Shown here piece after piece: positions 25,935 to 35,162 of a stretch of 64,000 nt of DNA; within the stretch, counting starts at the first letter, position 1, and every line of letters begins with the position of its first letter. Origin of the DNA: Mycobacterium sp. ITM-2016-00318. Its GTDB lineage: Bacteria; Actinomycetota; Actinomycetes; Mycobacteriales; Mycobacteriaceae. Under the pieces are notes generated by a model. It ran no database searches and was not told where the DNA came from. It saw only the letters and a program-made list of their open reading frames with translations. The stretch lies in the NCBI RefSeq assembly GCF_002968285.2, contig NZ_CP134400.1, positions 2,852,001-2,916,000 on the forward strand, given 5' to 3'. Position numbers and translations under genes: made by a program.

Positions 25935-27038
25935 CTACAAATCGAGTATGAGACGCTCCCCGTCGGCGGCCCGCGAGACGCAAGTGAGCATCATTCCGCC
26001 TGCGCGCTCCGGTTCGGTCAGCAAGGTGTCGCGATGGTCGACGGCACCCGAGGTCACCCGTGTCCGGCAGGTGCCGCAGAAGCCCTGCTGGCAGGAGTAG
26101 GGGGCCGCCACGTTCGCGCGCCGCAACGCGCTCAACAAGGTCTCCTCCGCGTCGACGACGATCTCCTGGCCCGTTGTCGCGATCGACACCGAGAATTCCC
26201 GGCCGTCGACGACGGGTGGCGCGGCAAAGCGCTCGAAGTGCAACTCCACGTCGTCGCGTCCCACCAGCGCGGCACGGATACCGGTCAGCATCGGGGCGGG
26301 CCCGCAGGCATAGACCGTCGTGCCGTCCGGACAGTCGCCGAGAAGTTCGGCGGCAGTCGGCACACCGTTCACATCGTCGGTGCGGACTTCGATCTTGTCG
26401 CCGAAGCGGTTCACTTCGTCCACGAACGGCAGGCTGTCGTGGCTGCGTCCGGCGTACACCATCGACCAGTCGACACCGAGGCGCTCGGCGAGGGCGAGCA
26501 TCGGGAGGATTGGCGTGATTCCGATGCCGCCCGCCACGAAGCGGAACGCCCTCGTGGGGGAGCCGTAACCGGGCACGGTCAGCGGGAAGGCGTTTCGCGG
26601 GCCGTGGGTGGTGACGGTCTGACCGATCTGCAGCCCGTGCATTTCGACCGACCCGCCACCGCCGTCGGGAATGCACCGCACCGCGATGCGATAAGACTCC
26701 ACAACCCCCGGGTCACCGCACAGCGAGTACTGCCGGAGCAGACCACTTGGCAGCGCGACGTCGATGTGAGCGCCGGGATGCCAGCGCGGCAACGGCGCGC
26801 CGTCGGACGCATCGAAGGTCAGCGCGACGACGTTCTCGTCGTGCGCCACCACCTGCCTTTCGGCCACGCGCAGCAGGCGCGTCCGATCGACCTCGTCGGG
26901 TAGCCGCACTTTTCTGATGGCTCCCGACACCGCCTGCATGCCCGCGATCGCTGCACCTGCCATGCCGACGAGGACGTCGCGGCGTTGCCTGCGGAACGGA
27001 TGGGCAGGCAGCTGCCGATACTGCTCGCGCAGGCCCAT
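25935..27038 (-). CDS. Flavin/2Fe-2S oxidoreductase (ferredoxin reductase with C-terminal ferredoxin)
   Basis: 367 aa. After a short N-terminal hydrophobic segment ([14 protein letters not shown]) come an FAD/FMN-binding barrel (RQYSLCGD), an NAD-binding domain ([23 protein letters not shown]), and a C-terminal plant-type ferredoxin with ligands in [11 protein letters not shown]. This order is the phthalate dioxygenase reductase type. It would pass electrons from NAD(P)H to a partner oxygenase. The start overlaps the stop of the metal-dependent hydrolase gene (TGATG), making that protein a possible partner. Confidence 0.9.
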   Translation of the reverse strand: MGLREQYRQLPAHPFRRQRRDVLVGMAGAAIAGMQAVSGAIRKVRLPDEVDRTRLLRVAERQVVAHDENVVALTFDASDGAPLPRWHPGAHIDVALPSGLLRQYSLCGDPGVVESYRIAVRCIPDGGGGSVEMHGLQIGQTVTTHGPRNAFPLTVPGYGSPTRAFRFVAGGIGITPILPMLALAERLGVDWSMVYAGRSHDSLPFVDEVNRFGDKIEVRTDDVNGVPTAAELLGDCPDGTTVYACGPAPMLTGIRAALVGRDDVELHFERFAAPPVVDGREFSVSIATTGQEIVVDAEETLLSALRRANVAAPYSCQQGFCGTCRTRVTSGAVDHRDTLLTEPERAGGMMLTCVSRAADGERLILDL

Positions 27039-27937
27039 CAAAGGTGCGCGGCCCGAGCCGCCGGGGAGGTCGCGAGGTACGCGACGGCCTGCGCGGTGGA
27101 ACCCATCTCCTCCGGTGAGTAGGAGCGCCGGAAGTACGCCAGTGTGTTGGCGCCGAACAGCGTACGGAATTCGGGCAGAAGGCCGAGCTTGGAATCGGCC
27201 ATCCGCAGGCGCTGCATCTCCCACCACCCGATGTCGGTGCCCGGATCCGACTTGAGCAGATACCACGTGCCCCGCTGGAAGAAGTAGAGAATCGCGGTCG
27301 CCGCTATCGCCATCGCCCTGATGCGGTCGGGATAGCTGTCGTGGAAGTAGACCGCGACGTCGTGGGCGACGCTTCGATGCTCGACTTCCTCGCTGCCGTG
27401 CCACCGGAACAAGTCGACGATCGTGGGGTGTGCGCCGTGCTCGTCCCAGCTGGAGTTCAACGCGAAATCGCCGAGCACCGCGGTGTAGTGCTCGATCGCC
27501 GCGATGAGCCACAACCGTTCGCAGAGGTTGCTGAGTCGACGCTGGGGGTCGGGGAAAGGCTTCGGTGCGAGCACCTTTCCGAACATGTACTCGACTGTCG
27601 CCAGTATCGGCGCCGTGTCGACACCGTTGCCGACGAGGAACTCCGAGATGACGTCTTCGTGGGCCGCGGCGTGAGTGGCCTCCTGGCCGCTGAATCCGCG
27701 GATGTCGTCGGCGAGCTTGGGGTCGCGCACCATCGGCAGCGCCTCGTCGAGCGCTTGGACGAACCAGTGCTCGGCGGCGGGTAGCACGACGTTGAACAGG
27801 TTGATCATCGAGGAAGCGACCGGGTGTCCGGGAATCCATTCCAGCGGAATGTCCGAGAGGTCGAAGTGCACCTTGCGTGCCTGGATCTGGACCGGACCCG
27901 GATCGACCTCGCGCTCGAAACGGCGTGGACGCAACAT
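27038..27937 (-). CDS. Predicted metal-dependent hydrolase/oxygenase-like protein (PF10118 type)
   Basis: 299 aa from MLRPRRFEREVDPGP, with GGGAGG-like ribosome site (gggaggg) 7-8 nt upstream. It contains repeated His/Glu helices: EHWFVQALDEAL, QEATHAAAHEDV, AAIEHYTAVLGD and WHGSEEVEHRSVAHDV. This is the ferritin-like di-metal pattern of the family annotated as predicted metal-dependent hydrolases. Its tight coupling to an iron-sulfur reductase fits a di-iron oxygenase fed by that reductase; this is inference. First gene of the four-gene operon that includes the kinase. Confidence 0.82.
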   Translation of the reverse strand: MLRPRRFEREVDPGPVQIQARKVHFDLSDIPLEWIPGHPVASSMINLFNVVLPAAEHWFVQALDEALPMVRDPKLADDIRGFSGQEATHAAAHEDVISEFLVGNGVDTAPILATVEYMFGKVLAPKPFPDPQRRLSNLCERLWLIAAIEHYTAVLGDFALNSSWDEHGAHPTIVDLFRWHGSEEVEHRSVAHDVAVYFHDSYPDRIRAMAIAATAILYFFQRGTWYLLKSDPGTDIGWWEMQRLRMADSKLGLLPEFRTLFGANTLAYFRRSYSPEEMGSTAQAVAYLATSPAARAAHL

Positions 27938-28032
27938 CGCGGTTCCCTCCCACCAGTGTGCTGGGCCGAGTCTACGACCAGTAGGTGGGAACGCAGGTTT
28001 CGGATAGCTGCGCTGTGTCAATATGACCATTC

Positions 28033-28878
28033 ATGGCGGGGTTGGGCGACGTTCTGGAGTGGGCGAAACAGCAGGTCGGCTCGCGGGTACCGAAGGCCGA
28101 TCTCGATCAGCGCGATCCCGACTACATCCGTGAGCAGCTTCCCGGGCTGTGGCTGCTGGCGTCGCTGTACTTCCGCGCCGACGTCCGCGGCCTCGATCGC
28201 ATCCCGAGCGAGGGTCCCGTGCTGCTGGTCGGCAACCACAGCGGCGGCAATCTCCCGCCCGACACCTTCGTCTTCACCCTCGCGTTCAGCTCGTACTTCG
28301 GCGTGGAGCGGCCGTTCTACCAACTGGCGCACAACCTCGTCGTATCGATGCCCGGGCTCGGCTCGCTGCGAAAATTCGGCACCGTGGCCGCAAACCACGA
28401 CAACGCCACGCTGGCGTTGAAGTCCGGCGGTGCGTTGCTGGTGTACCCGGGCGGCGACTACGAGGTCTTCCGGCCCTCGTGGAAGCGCCATGAGGTGGAC
28501 TTCGGCGGCCGCAAGGGCTACGTGAAACTCGCGCGCGAAGCCGGGGTGCCGATCGTGCCGATCGCCAGCATCGGGGGCCAGGAAGCGGCGCTGTTCCTCG
28601 ACCGCGGCCAGTGGCTGGCGAGACTTCTGGGGGTGGACAAGATGGCCAGGCTCAAGAGCGTGCCCATCCTGCTTGCTCCGCCGTGGGGTCTGGCCGTCAG
28701 CGACATGGTGCCGCGACTGCCGCTGCCGACGAAGATCGCGATCGAGGTGCAGCACCCGATCGACGCCGCCGACATCGCCGACAGCGACGACGACGTCATC
28801 AACGACAAGGTGCTCGCGAGCCTGCAGGGTGGGGTGGACAGGCTGGCCGCCGACCGCCGCTTCCCGGTGATCGGGTAG
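28033..28878 (+). CDS. Lysophospholipid acyltransferase-family protein (PlsC-like)
   Basis: 281 aa. Motif I is NHSGGNLPPD, where the catalytic His is followed by Asp at seven residues rather than the usual four, as in a divergent subgroup. Motif III-like YPGGDYEVFRPS and motif IV-like VPIVPIASIGG are present. It should transfer a fatty acyl group to a glycerolipid or similar acceptor at the membrane. Divergent from the hydrolase operon and followed 8 nt later by an SRPBCC gene. Confidence 0.85.
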   Translation: MAGLGDVLEWAKQQVGSRVPKADLDQRDPDYIREQLPGLWLLASLYFRADVRGLDRIPSEGPVLLVGNHSGGNLPPDTFVFTLAFSSYFGVERPFYQLAHNLVVSMPGLGSLRKFGTVAANHDNATLALKSGGALLVYPGGDYEVFRPSWKRHEVDFGGRKGYVKLAREAGVPIVPIASIGGQEAALFLDRGQWLARLLGVDKMARLKSVPILLAPPWGLAVSDMVPRLPLPTKIAIEVQHPIDAADIADSDDDVINDKVLASLQGGVDRLAADRRFPVIG

Positions 28879-28886
28879 GGGACGAG

Positions 28887-29321
28887 ATGAGATTGCAACG
28901 GCGAGTGGAGATCGACGCCAGCCGCGACGCGGTGTGGAAACTGGTGAGCGACCCGGCGTGTTATCCGGACTTCATGGCCAACCTCGAACGCTGGGACACC
29001 ATGACCGAGGGGCCGGCCGGCGTCGGCTCCCGCTACACCGGGCATTGGAAGATCGGCTCGGTTCCTGTGGGCGGGGTGATCGAGGTCGTCGAATACGACG
29101 AAGCCCGCGACCTGGCCTGGATCGGTATCACCGGCATCACTCAGCGCGGCCGGTTCCGGCTGCGCGACTGCGCCGACGGCCGTACGAAGGTGACTTTCCG
29201 GATGACCTACGAGGCGCCGGGTGGAATTCTCGGTGTGATCGCCGACTGGGTGGCGGCGCGTCAGGTCGGAAGGACCATGACGCAAACGCTGCAGAACCTG
29301 CGCGAACTCGCCGAAGGTTAG
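28887..29321 (+). CDS. SRPBCC-family (polyketide cyclase/START-like) protein
   Basis: 144 aa from ATG 28887, with GACGAG just upstream. MRLQRRVEIDASRDAVWKLV and ACYPDFM are typical SRPBCC starts, and the C-terminal helix is TMTQTLQNLRELAEG. The fold binds hydrophobic ligands. It follows the acyltransferase by 8 nt, suggesting a shared lipid-related role. The stop overlaps the convergent secreted-protein gene by 4 nt. Confidence 0.85.
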   Translation: MRLQRRVEIDASRDAVWKLVSDPACYPDFMANLERWDTMTEGPAGVGSRYTGHWKIGSVPVGGVIEVVEYDEARDLAWIGITGITQRGRFRLRDCADGRTKVTFRMTYEAPGGILGVIADWVAARQVGRTMTQTLQNLRELAEG

Positions 29322-29737
29322 CCGAGCGGCGGCGGGGGCGCCGGAGCGGCCGCGCCGGGCGCGATCGGAACCTGTTCGGGCCGCAGCGTGTTACCGCCGA
29401 CGGATCCGGGCGCACTGCCGGAGCCAAGCGCACCCGACTCGGCCATCTGCTCGGCGGCTTCCTTCGTGCAGTCCAGGTTCAGCAGCATTCTGTTGTTGCC
29501 GGCCATCTTCTGGCTGGTCACCATGCATTGTGCCTGCGGAAGGGCGCTACCGACCCCACCGCCGAAACCGGTGCTCAAGCCCATTCCGTGCAGGATCTTC
29601 ACGGCCTTGAAATACGGTTCGCCGATCACGTTCATCTGGTTCGGGTTCACCGGGTCTGCACCGGCGGTTCCCGCGCTGAGCAGGCCGATCGTGCCCGCGG
29701 CTACCGCGGTTGCGCCCAGGATGACGAGCTGTTTCAC
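29318..29737 (-). CDS. Secreted Pro-rich-tailed protein, unknown function
   Basis: 139 aa from GTG 29737 with AGAGAGG upstream. Signal peptide VKQLVILGATAVAAGTIG, cleavage near AGADPV. The mature region includes a conserved-looking GEPYFKAVKILHGMGLS, two Cys, and the C-terminal tail APAPPPPLG. It resembles DUF732-like exported mycobacterial proteins but is longer. Function unknown. Confidence 0.75.
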   Translation of the reverse strand: MKQLVILGATAVAAGTIGLLSAGTAGADPVNPNQMNVIGEPYFKAVKILHGMGLSTGFGGGVGSALPQAQCMVTSQKMAGNNRMLLNLDCTKEAAEQMAESGALGSGSAPGSVGGNTLRPEQVPIAPGAAAPAPPPPLG

Positions 29738-29816
29738 GTGACCTCTCCCTAAGTCGGTGCGGTGCGAACATATCGCAGCAGTGACAAATGTGAAACCGGT
29801 GAACAACGGCCCAGCG

Positions 29817-31950
29817 TTACACCTGGGTGTTGACCACCGCCCGCAGCGCCTCGCAGAGCGTGGCCGCACGGGGGTCGGCGAAGACCTCCTCGAGGAGCAG
29901 CCGACGCCCGTCCGGGCCGCCGAGGGGGACACGCCAGTTCGGGTATTCGTCGGTCGTGCCCGGCTGGTTCTGGGTGCGCATCTCGCCGACCGCGTCGGCC
30001 AGCGACAAGCCGAGGAGTCGCGACGGGGTGCGACCGAGATACCGGTATAGGGCCAGCACGGTCTCGTCGACGCCGGGCCTTTCGCCCAGCAGGCCCGCCC
30101 GCCGCAGCTGGTCGACCCATGCCGACTGGTGGGCGCGGTCATCGGCGAGTTCCTCTTCGACCGGGCGGGTCAACAAGCCCAACTCGGACCGTAGCCGCAC
30201 GTGTTCGCCGGCCAGGTAGCCCGCGGTAGGGCAGGTCGTGGGTGGTGACCGAGGACAGGCACGACTCGCGCCAGCGCTGGGCCAGCAGCGGACTGCCGTC
30301 ACCGTCGCGATCGAGCTCGAACCACAGGATCGACGTTCCGAGCAGCCCGCGGCGGGCCAGGTAGTCGCGAACCCAGGGTTCGACAGTCCCGAGGTCCTCG
30401 CCGACCACCACCGCCTCGGCACGATGGGCCTCAAGAGCCAGGATGCCGATCATCGCCTCGTGGTCGTAGCGCACATAGGTGCCTTCGGTCGGCGGTACGC
30501 CCCTGGGAATCCACCACAGCCGGAACAGCCCGATGATGTGGTCGACGCGAACCCCGCTCGCATGTCGCAGGATCGCGTTGACCATGGCCCGGAACGGTTC
30601 GTAGCCCTCGCTCACGAGTTGATCGGGACGCCACGGCGGCTGCGACCAGTCCTGGCCGAGCTGGTTGAACTCGTCCGGCGGTGCGCCAGCTGTGACGCCG
30701 AGTGCGAGAACGTCCTGCATCGCCCAGGCGTCAGCGCCGTTGGGGTCCACCCCGACGGCGAGATCCTGCATGATGCCGAGCTCCATGCCCGCCCGCTGGG
30801 CCGTCGACTGCGCGATGGCCAGCTGGTCGTCGAGCTGCCACTGCAACCACCGGTGGAAGTCGACGGTTTCGGTGTGCTTTGCGGCGAAGCCGGCGACAGC
30901 GGCGCTCGACGGGCGGGTGTACTTCTTCGGCCAGCGGTGCCAGTCGGGGCCGTGCCGTTCGGCCAGCGCGCACCAGGTCGCGAAGTCGTCGAGGCTGCGG
31001 CCTTCGCGCGCGCGGTATGCCTCATACGCCAGCTGCCTGCCCACGGATCGCTCGACGCGGTAGACGCTCATCAGCACGTCACGCTTGGCCTGCCACGCCG
31101 CGTCCCTGTCGATCAGGTCCGCCCGCCTGGCATCGGACTGCAGCTCGAGCCGTCTGCGCCGGATTCGGCTGCGTCGTTGCACATCGGCGAACTCGGGGAT
31201 GGCCTCGGGCCGCAGATACAGCGGGTTGACGTAGCGTCGCGAGGTCGGCAGATACGGCGACGGCTGCATCGGTGCAACGGGTGCGGCCGCGTGCATCGGG
31301 TTGACAAGGATGTATCCGGCGCCGTGGTTCGCGCCGGACCACACAGCCAGATCGGTCAGATCGGTCAGATCGCCTACGCCCCAGGATCTTTCGGATTGCA
31401 CGCTGTAGAGCTGGACGGCCAGGCCCCAAATCCGCTTGCCACCGAGTCTCGGCGGTGGCTCGAGTTTGGCAGGCACGACGATCAGCGGTGTGCTCGACTC
31501 CGACGAGCCGGCCTGGAGGTAGAGGCGGTGATAGCCCAACGGCAGGTCAGCGGGCAGCTCGAAGGTCGCTTCTCCGACCAGACGGTCCCCCAGATCATAT
31601 GGGGGAGTGTGGTTCTCGAGCTGACGCAGACCTGCGCGCACACTGCCGTCCTCGAGCCGGATCCACAGCCCCGCCGGCTCGCCGTGGGTGACGTGCACCC
31701 AGAACGGGGCTTCGCTGTCCTCGCGGGCGACGATGGTCGGCGGCAGCGCGCGGGTCCAATGCTCGCGCTCGTGCGCAGCCAACGCGGCCGATCTCTCGTC
31801 CTCGGTGCCCGCCTGCACCCCGAGCGCCGCGAGCACGGCGACCAAGGTCGCCTCGGGGACGTCGACGTGTTTTCCCGTCCAGTCCTGGTATTCGGTGGCG
31901 ACGCCGTAGCGGTGGGCGAGTTCGCCTAGCGACGGCGGAGTGTCGGCCAT
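29817..31950 (-). pseudogene. malQ: 4-alpha-glucanotransferase MalQ (GH77), disrupted by one frameshift
   Basis: Residues 1-570 read as MalQ: SERSWGVGDLTDLTDLAVW, the nucleophile Asp in GVRVDHIIGLFRLWW, the acid Glu in VVGEDLGTVEP, and the third catalytic Asp in TTHDLP. Just after TTHDLP the frame breaks at 30228-30232; the rest (TAGYLAGEHVRLRSELGLL to NTQV) continues in another minus frame to 29817. Restoring two bases gives HDLPPTAGYLAGEHV and 711 aa, close to the 724 of M. tuberculosis MalQ. As read, the enzyme loses about 140 residues. Loss of GC in CTGCCGCCTACC or a base-calling error explains it equally. Confidence 0.85.
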
Positions 31951-31980
31951 GCGGTCAATCTTGCCCGGTTCGGGCGCCGG

Positions 31981-33255
31981 TCAGTCGACATCGCGGCTCA
32001 ACAGGTCATCCCATGTGTCGCGGCGAACCACCAAGCGCGCCTTGCCGTCGCGCGCGAAGATCACGGGAACGCGCCTGGCGCCGTTGTACTGGTTGGACAT
32101 CGTGTAGCAGTAAGCGCCGGTAACCGGCAGGGCGAGCAGGTCCCCGACAACGGGGTCGCGAAGCGCGACGGCGTCGACGAGTTGGTCGCCGGATTCGCAG
32201 TGCCGCCCGACGACGGTGACCGTCTCACCCGCGCCGCCGACTCTGTCGACGAGCGCGGCCTCGAACCGCTGGCCGGTCAGCGACACCTCGAGGTTGTCGC
32301 CCATGCCGCCGTCGACAGCGACGTGGGTGACCGTTCCGCGCTTGACCGTCGTGACGCGGTAGACCGTGCAGGCGCTGGCGGCGACCATGCTCCGGCCCGG
32401 CTCGACGATGATGCGGCTGCCCTCCGGCAACACGGCACGGGCCTGTGTCGTCATCGCTTCGGCGTAGTCGTCGACGGTGGGCGGATGCTCGTCGTAGGTG
32501 TAGCGCACGCCGAGCCCGCCGCCGAGGTCGTAGGTGTCGAAGGTGCCGAGCTTTGCGATCGGCTCGACGGCGGCTGCCAGCTGCTCGACGTTGAGCAACT
32601 GCGATCCGACGTGGGTGTGGACGCCGTCGAGCGCAAGCCGCGCGCTGCGCCCGATCCTCGCCATCGCCTCGCGGGCGTCGTCCGGCAGCAAGCCGAACTT
32701 GGACCCGGCGTGTCCGGTCGCCTGTGAAGCGTGGGTGGCTGCCTCGACTCCCGGGATGACCCGGACCAGGCAGCGCTGTCGACGCCCGCGCGGCACGATG
32801 CGTTCCAGCCGGTCGATGTCGTCGAAGTTGTCGACGACCACGAGCCCCAGACCGTGGCGGAGCGCGATCTCGAGCTCTTCGTCGGTCTTGGCGTTGCCGT
32901 GCAGGACCAGTCGGCCGGGATCCGCCCCCGCCTTCACCGCGGTGAGGATCTCTCCGCCGCCCGCCACGTCGAGATGCAGGCCCTCGGCGACCATCACCCG
33001 CTGAACAGCCGTGCAGGGGAACGATTTCGACGCGAACGCGACATCGCTGCGCGGCCACCGGCTGCGGAAGGCGCTTAAATACTCGCGAGCCCGGTCGACC
33101 AAGGCGTCCTCGGCGACGACGATCGCCGGGGTACCGAACTCGGCGGCGACGTCGTCGAGCCGGCATCCGCCGACGACCAGGACGCCGTCGCTGTCGATGC
33201 GCGATCCCGGTGGGAACAGGCTCAACAGATCGACTGCGGTCGACTCGCTGCGCAT
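31981..33255 (-). CDS. PLP-dependent decarboxylase, diaminopimelate decarboxylase-like
   Basis: 424 aa from MRSESTAVDLLSLF, with GGAAGG 9 nt upstream; an in-frame ATG at 33318 would add 21 residues and collide with the MFS start. It has the PLP Lys in VAFASKSFPC, HVGSQ, GGGLGVRY, the phosphate-binding EPGRSMVA, and the substrate motifs CESGDQL and YTMSNQYN. These are all diaminopimelate/ornithine-type fold III decarboxylase features. There are no lysine genes nearby, and mycobacteria normally have lysA next to thrA/homoserine dehydrogenase, so this is probably an additional paralogue with another amino acid substrate. Confidence 0.85.
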   Translation of the reverse strand: MRSESTAVDLLSLFPPGSRIDSDGVLVVGGCRLDDVAAEFGTPAIVVAEDALVDRAREYLSAFRSRWPRSDVAFASKSFPCTAVQRVMVAEGLHLDVAGGGEILTAVKAGADPGRLVLHGNAKTDEELEIALRHGLGLVVVDNFDDIDRLERIVPRGRRQRCLVRVIPGVEAATHASQATGHAGSKFGLLPDDAREAMARIGRSARLALDGVHTHVGSQLLNVEQLAAAVEPIAKLGTFDTYDLGGGLGVRYTYDEHPPTVDDYAEAMTTQARAVLPEGSRIIVEPGRSMVAASACTVYRVTTVKRGTVTHVAVDGGMGDNLEVSLTGQRFEAALVDRVGGAGETVTVVGRHCESGDQLVDAVALRDPVVGDLLALPVTGAYCYTMSNQYNGARRVPVIFARDGKARLVVRRDTWDDLLSRDVD

Positions 33256-33302
33256 CGCCTCAGCCTTCCAGTCCGCCGCGTCGGCGGTGGGCTTCTCGTC
33301 GG

Positions 33303-33308
33303 TACCGT
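33303..33308 (+). promoter_or_regulatory. -10 box of the MFS gene
   Basis: TACCGT, then 8 nt, then ATG 33317, consistent with a leaderless transcript. It lies inside the alternative N-terminal extension of the divergent decarboxylase. Confidence 0.4.
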
Positions 33309-33316
33309 CGGTGCCC

Positions 33317-34519
33317 ATGGCGCAGCGACGACTCGACGACGTCGGCGTCGCGGTGCGCAATCGGCGGGCCAGGTTCGCCGTCGCGGCCCTGTTCTTGACC
33401 AACGGGGCGCTGTTCGCCAACCTGTTGCCGCGATATCCCGAGATCAAGACCGATCTCGCGCTGTCCAACGCGCACTACGGACTCGCGATCGCGGCGTTCT
33501 CCGGCGGCGCGCTGGTGGCCGGGCCTGCGGCGGCGGCACTCATCCGCCGGTTCCGGTCCTCGCGGGTCGCGGTGGCGAGCAGCATCGGTATCGCGGTCTT
33601 CATCCTCGTCGCGGCGCTGGCGCCGTCGGCGGTCGCGCTTGCCTCGGCACTGTTCGTCGCGGGCGCGGCCGACTCTGTCATCGACGTCGCGCAGAACGCC
33701 CACGCGTTGCGTCTTCAGCGCAACTACGGGCGCTCGATCATCAACTCGCTGCACGCGGTGTGGTCAGCGGGCGCGGTGCTCGGCGGCGCAATGGGCGCGG
33801 CCGCGATCGCGTTGGACATCCCCCGCACCACGCATCTGGCGGTGTCGGCCGCGCTGTTCAGCGCGGTGGTGCTGGCCGCATACCCGTTTCTGCTTCGCGG
33901 TCCCGACGAGCACGGCCACCCGTCGGCCGGTGCGACGACCGTGGGGCGACCCGGCTTCGCTGTCTCGGCCACGCTAGTCGCGCTGGTCTTCATCGCCATC
34001 GCGGGTGCGGTGGTAGAAGATGCCGCAAGTTCTTGGGCCACAGTGTATTTGCGGGACGGACTGGGTGCTCCGGGCGCGCTCGCGGCGTCCGGTTACATCG
34101 CGATGGTCGCGTCCCAGTTCGTGGGCCGGATGATCGGCGACCGGCTGGTCGACAGGTTCGGCGAGCGCGCCGTCGCGAGGGCAGGCGGGCTCGTCACCGC
34201 AGCGGGGATGGGTCTGGCGCTCGCTTTCCCGAGCATTCCCGGCACCATCGCCGGCTTCGCGGCGGCCGGGTTCGGCGTTGCCACCCTTGTTCCCGCCGCG
34301 ATGCACGGCGCCGATCAGCTGCCCGGTTTACGCCAGGGCACCGGGCTCACCGCGGTGACGTGGCTGATGCGGATCGGGTTCGTGTCGTCTCCACCGGTCG
34401 TCGGCGTGATCGCGGACGCGACGAGCCTTCGCGTCGGCCTGCTCGTGGTGCCTGCGGCGGGTGTTGCCGTGATGCTGCTCGCGATCGCGCTCACCCCGCG
34501 GCGCCCCCCATCTCGATAG
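33317..34519 (+). CDS. Major facilitator superfamily transporter
   Basis: 400 aa from ATG 33317 (a much longer open frame upstream is antisense to the decarboxylase). About twelve hydrophobic segments. The first half has PRYPEIKTDLALSNAHYGLAI and the second half VGRMIGDRLVDRFGERAVAR, resembling the fucose-permease/sugar or drug efflux MFS group. Divergent from the decarboxylase with shared start-codon bases, so functional linkage (export of its product or import of its substrate) is possible. Its last 29 nt overlap the convergent SMR gene. Confidence 0.88.
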   Translation: MAQRRLDDVGVAVRNRRARFAVAALFLTNGALFANLLPRYPEIKTDLALSNAHYGLAIAAFSGGALVAGPAAAALIRRFRSSRVAVASSIGIAVFILVAALAPSAVALASALFVAGAADSVIDVAQNAHALRLQRNYGRSIINSLHAVWSAGAVLGGAMGAAAIALDIPRTTHLAVSAALFSAVVLAAYPFLLRGPDEHGHPSAGATTVGRPGFAVSATLVALVFIAIAGAVVEDAASSWATVYLRDGLGAPGALAASGYIAMVASQFVGRMIGDRLVDRFGERAVARAGGLVTAAGMGLALAFPSIPGTIAGFAAAGFGVATLVPAAMHGADQLPGLRQGTGLTAVTWLMRIGFVSSPPVVGVIADATSLRVGLLVVPAAGVAVMLLAIALTPRRPPSR

Positions 34520-34814
34520 TCAGCACGCCGGCGACGATGAGCACGATGCCGACGACCATCAGCCAGGTGAGGGGCTCGCGGAAGAGCACTCTCGCCGCCA
34601 CCGCGACCAGCGCCACCCCGCATGCGGTCCAAACGCCGTAGGCGATGCCGACGTGCATGCCGAGCCGCAGCGTCAGCCACAGCAGACAGAACGACGCGAC
34701 GTAGCCGAGGGCGACGGGAACGATCCAGGTTCGCTTGCGAAAACCCTCGGATGCTCGCAGCGCAATCGTCGCGAGCACCTCGAAGAGGATCGCCCCGGTG
34801 AGCGCGGCCCACAT
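34491..34814 (-). CDS. Small multidrug resistance (SMR) transporter, subunit 2
   Basis: 107 aa with four transmembrane helices. The conserved Glu of helix 1 is in GAILFEVLATIALR, and helix 3 has the GIAYGVWTACG motif. Proton-coupled export of cationic compounds is typical. It directly follows a second SMR gene (shared base), the layout of obligate heterodimeric SMR pairs such as EbrAB or MdtIJ. Co-transcribed with a TetR regulator. Confidence 0.92.
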   Translation of the reverse strand: MWAALTGAILFEVLATIALRASEGFRKRTWIVPVALGYVASFCLLWLTLRLGMHVGIAYGVWTACGVALVAVAARVLFREPLTWLMVVGIVLIVAGVLTIEMGGAAG

Positions 34815-35152
34815 CAGGTGGCGGCCTCACCGGAGTGTCGTGACCCCAGCTCGACGCACAACACACCGGCGATGATCAACGCGATGCCGACCACGATCGG
34901 CATCGTGAACGGGTCACCGAAGATCGCGGCGGCAAGCACGGCGGTGCCCGCCGTGCCCAGCGCACCCCAGATCCCGTATGCCACACCGATGGACAGGCCT
35001 GCCCGCAGCACCAGGGTGAGCAGGACGAAGGCACCGGTGTAGCCCGCGACGACGGCGATCAGCCATGCCGAATGGTCTTGCGAGGCACGCAAAGACAGCG
35101 TGGCCGCCACCTCGACGACGATCGCCGCACCGAGCAGCACCCATTTGCGCAC
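34814..35152 (-). CDS. Small multidrug resistance (SMR) transporter, subunit 1
   Basis: 112 aa, four transmembrane helices, helix 1 Glu in AAIVVEVAATLSLRAS, helix 3 GVAYGIWGALGT. With the adjacent paralogue it probably forms an antiparallel heterodimer. It starts 10 nt after the TetR stop on the same strand. The substrate could be quaternary ammonium, guanidinium-like or polyamine compounds; no riboswitch was seen upstream, and the TetR is the more likely control. Confidence 0.92.
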   Translation of the reverse strand: MRKWVLLGAAIVVEVAATLSLRASQDHSAWLIAVVAGYTGAFVLLTLVLRAGLSIGVAYGIWGALGTAGTAVLAAAIFGDPFTMPIVVGIALIIAGVLCVELGSRHSGEAAT

Positions 35153-35162
35153 GGTTCACAAG

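Noticed and set aside
30238..31929. Long plus-strand frame opposite malQ
   Set aside because: The minus strand has catalytic GH77 motifs; the plus translation has none.
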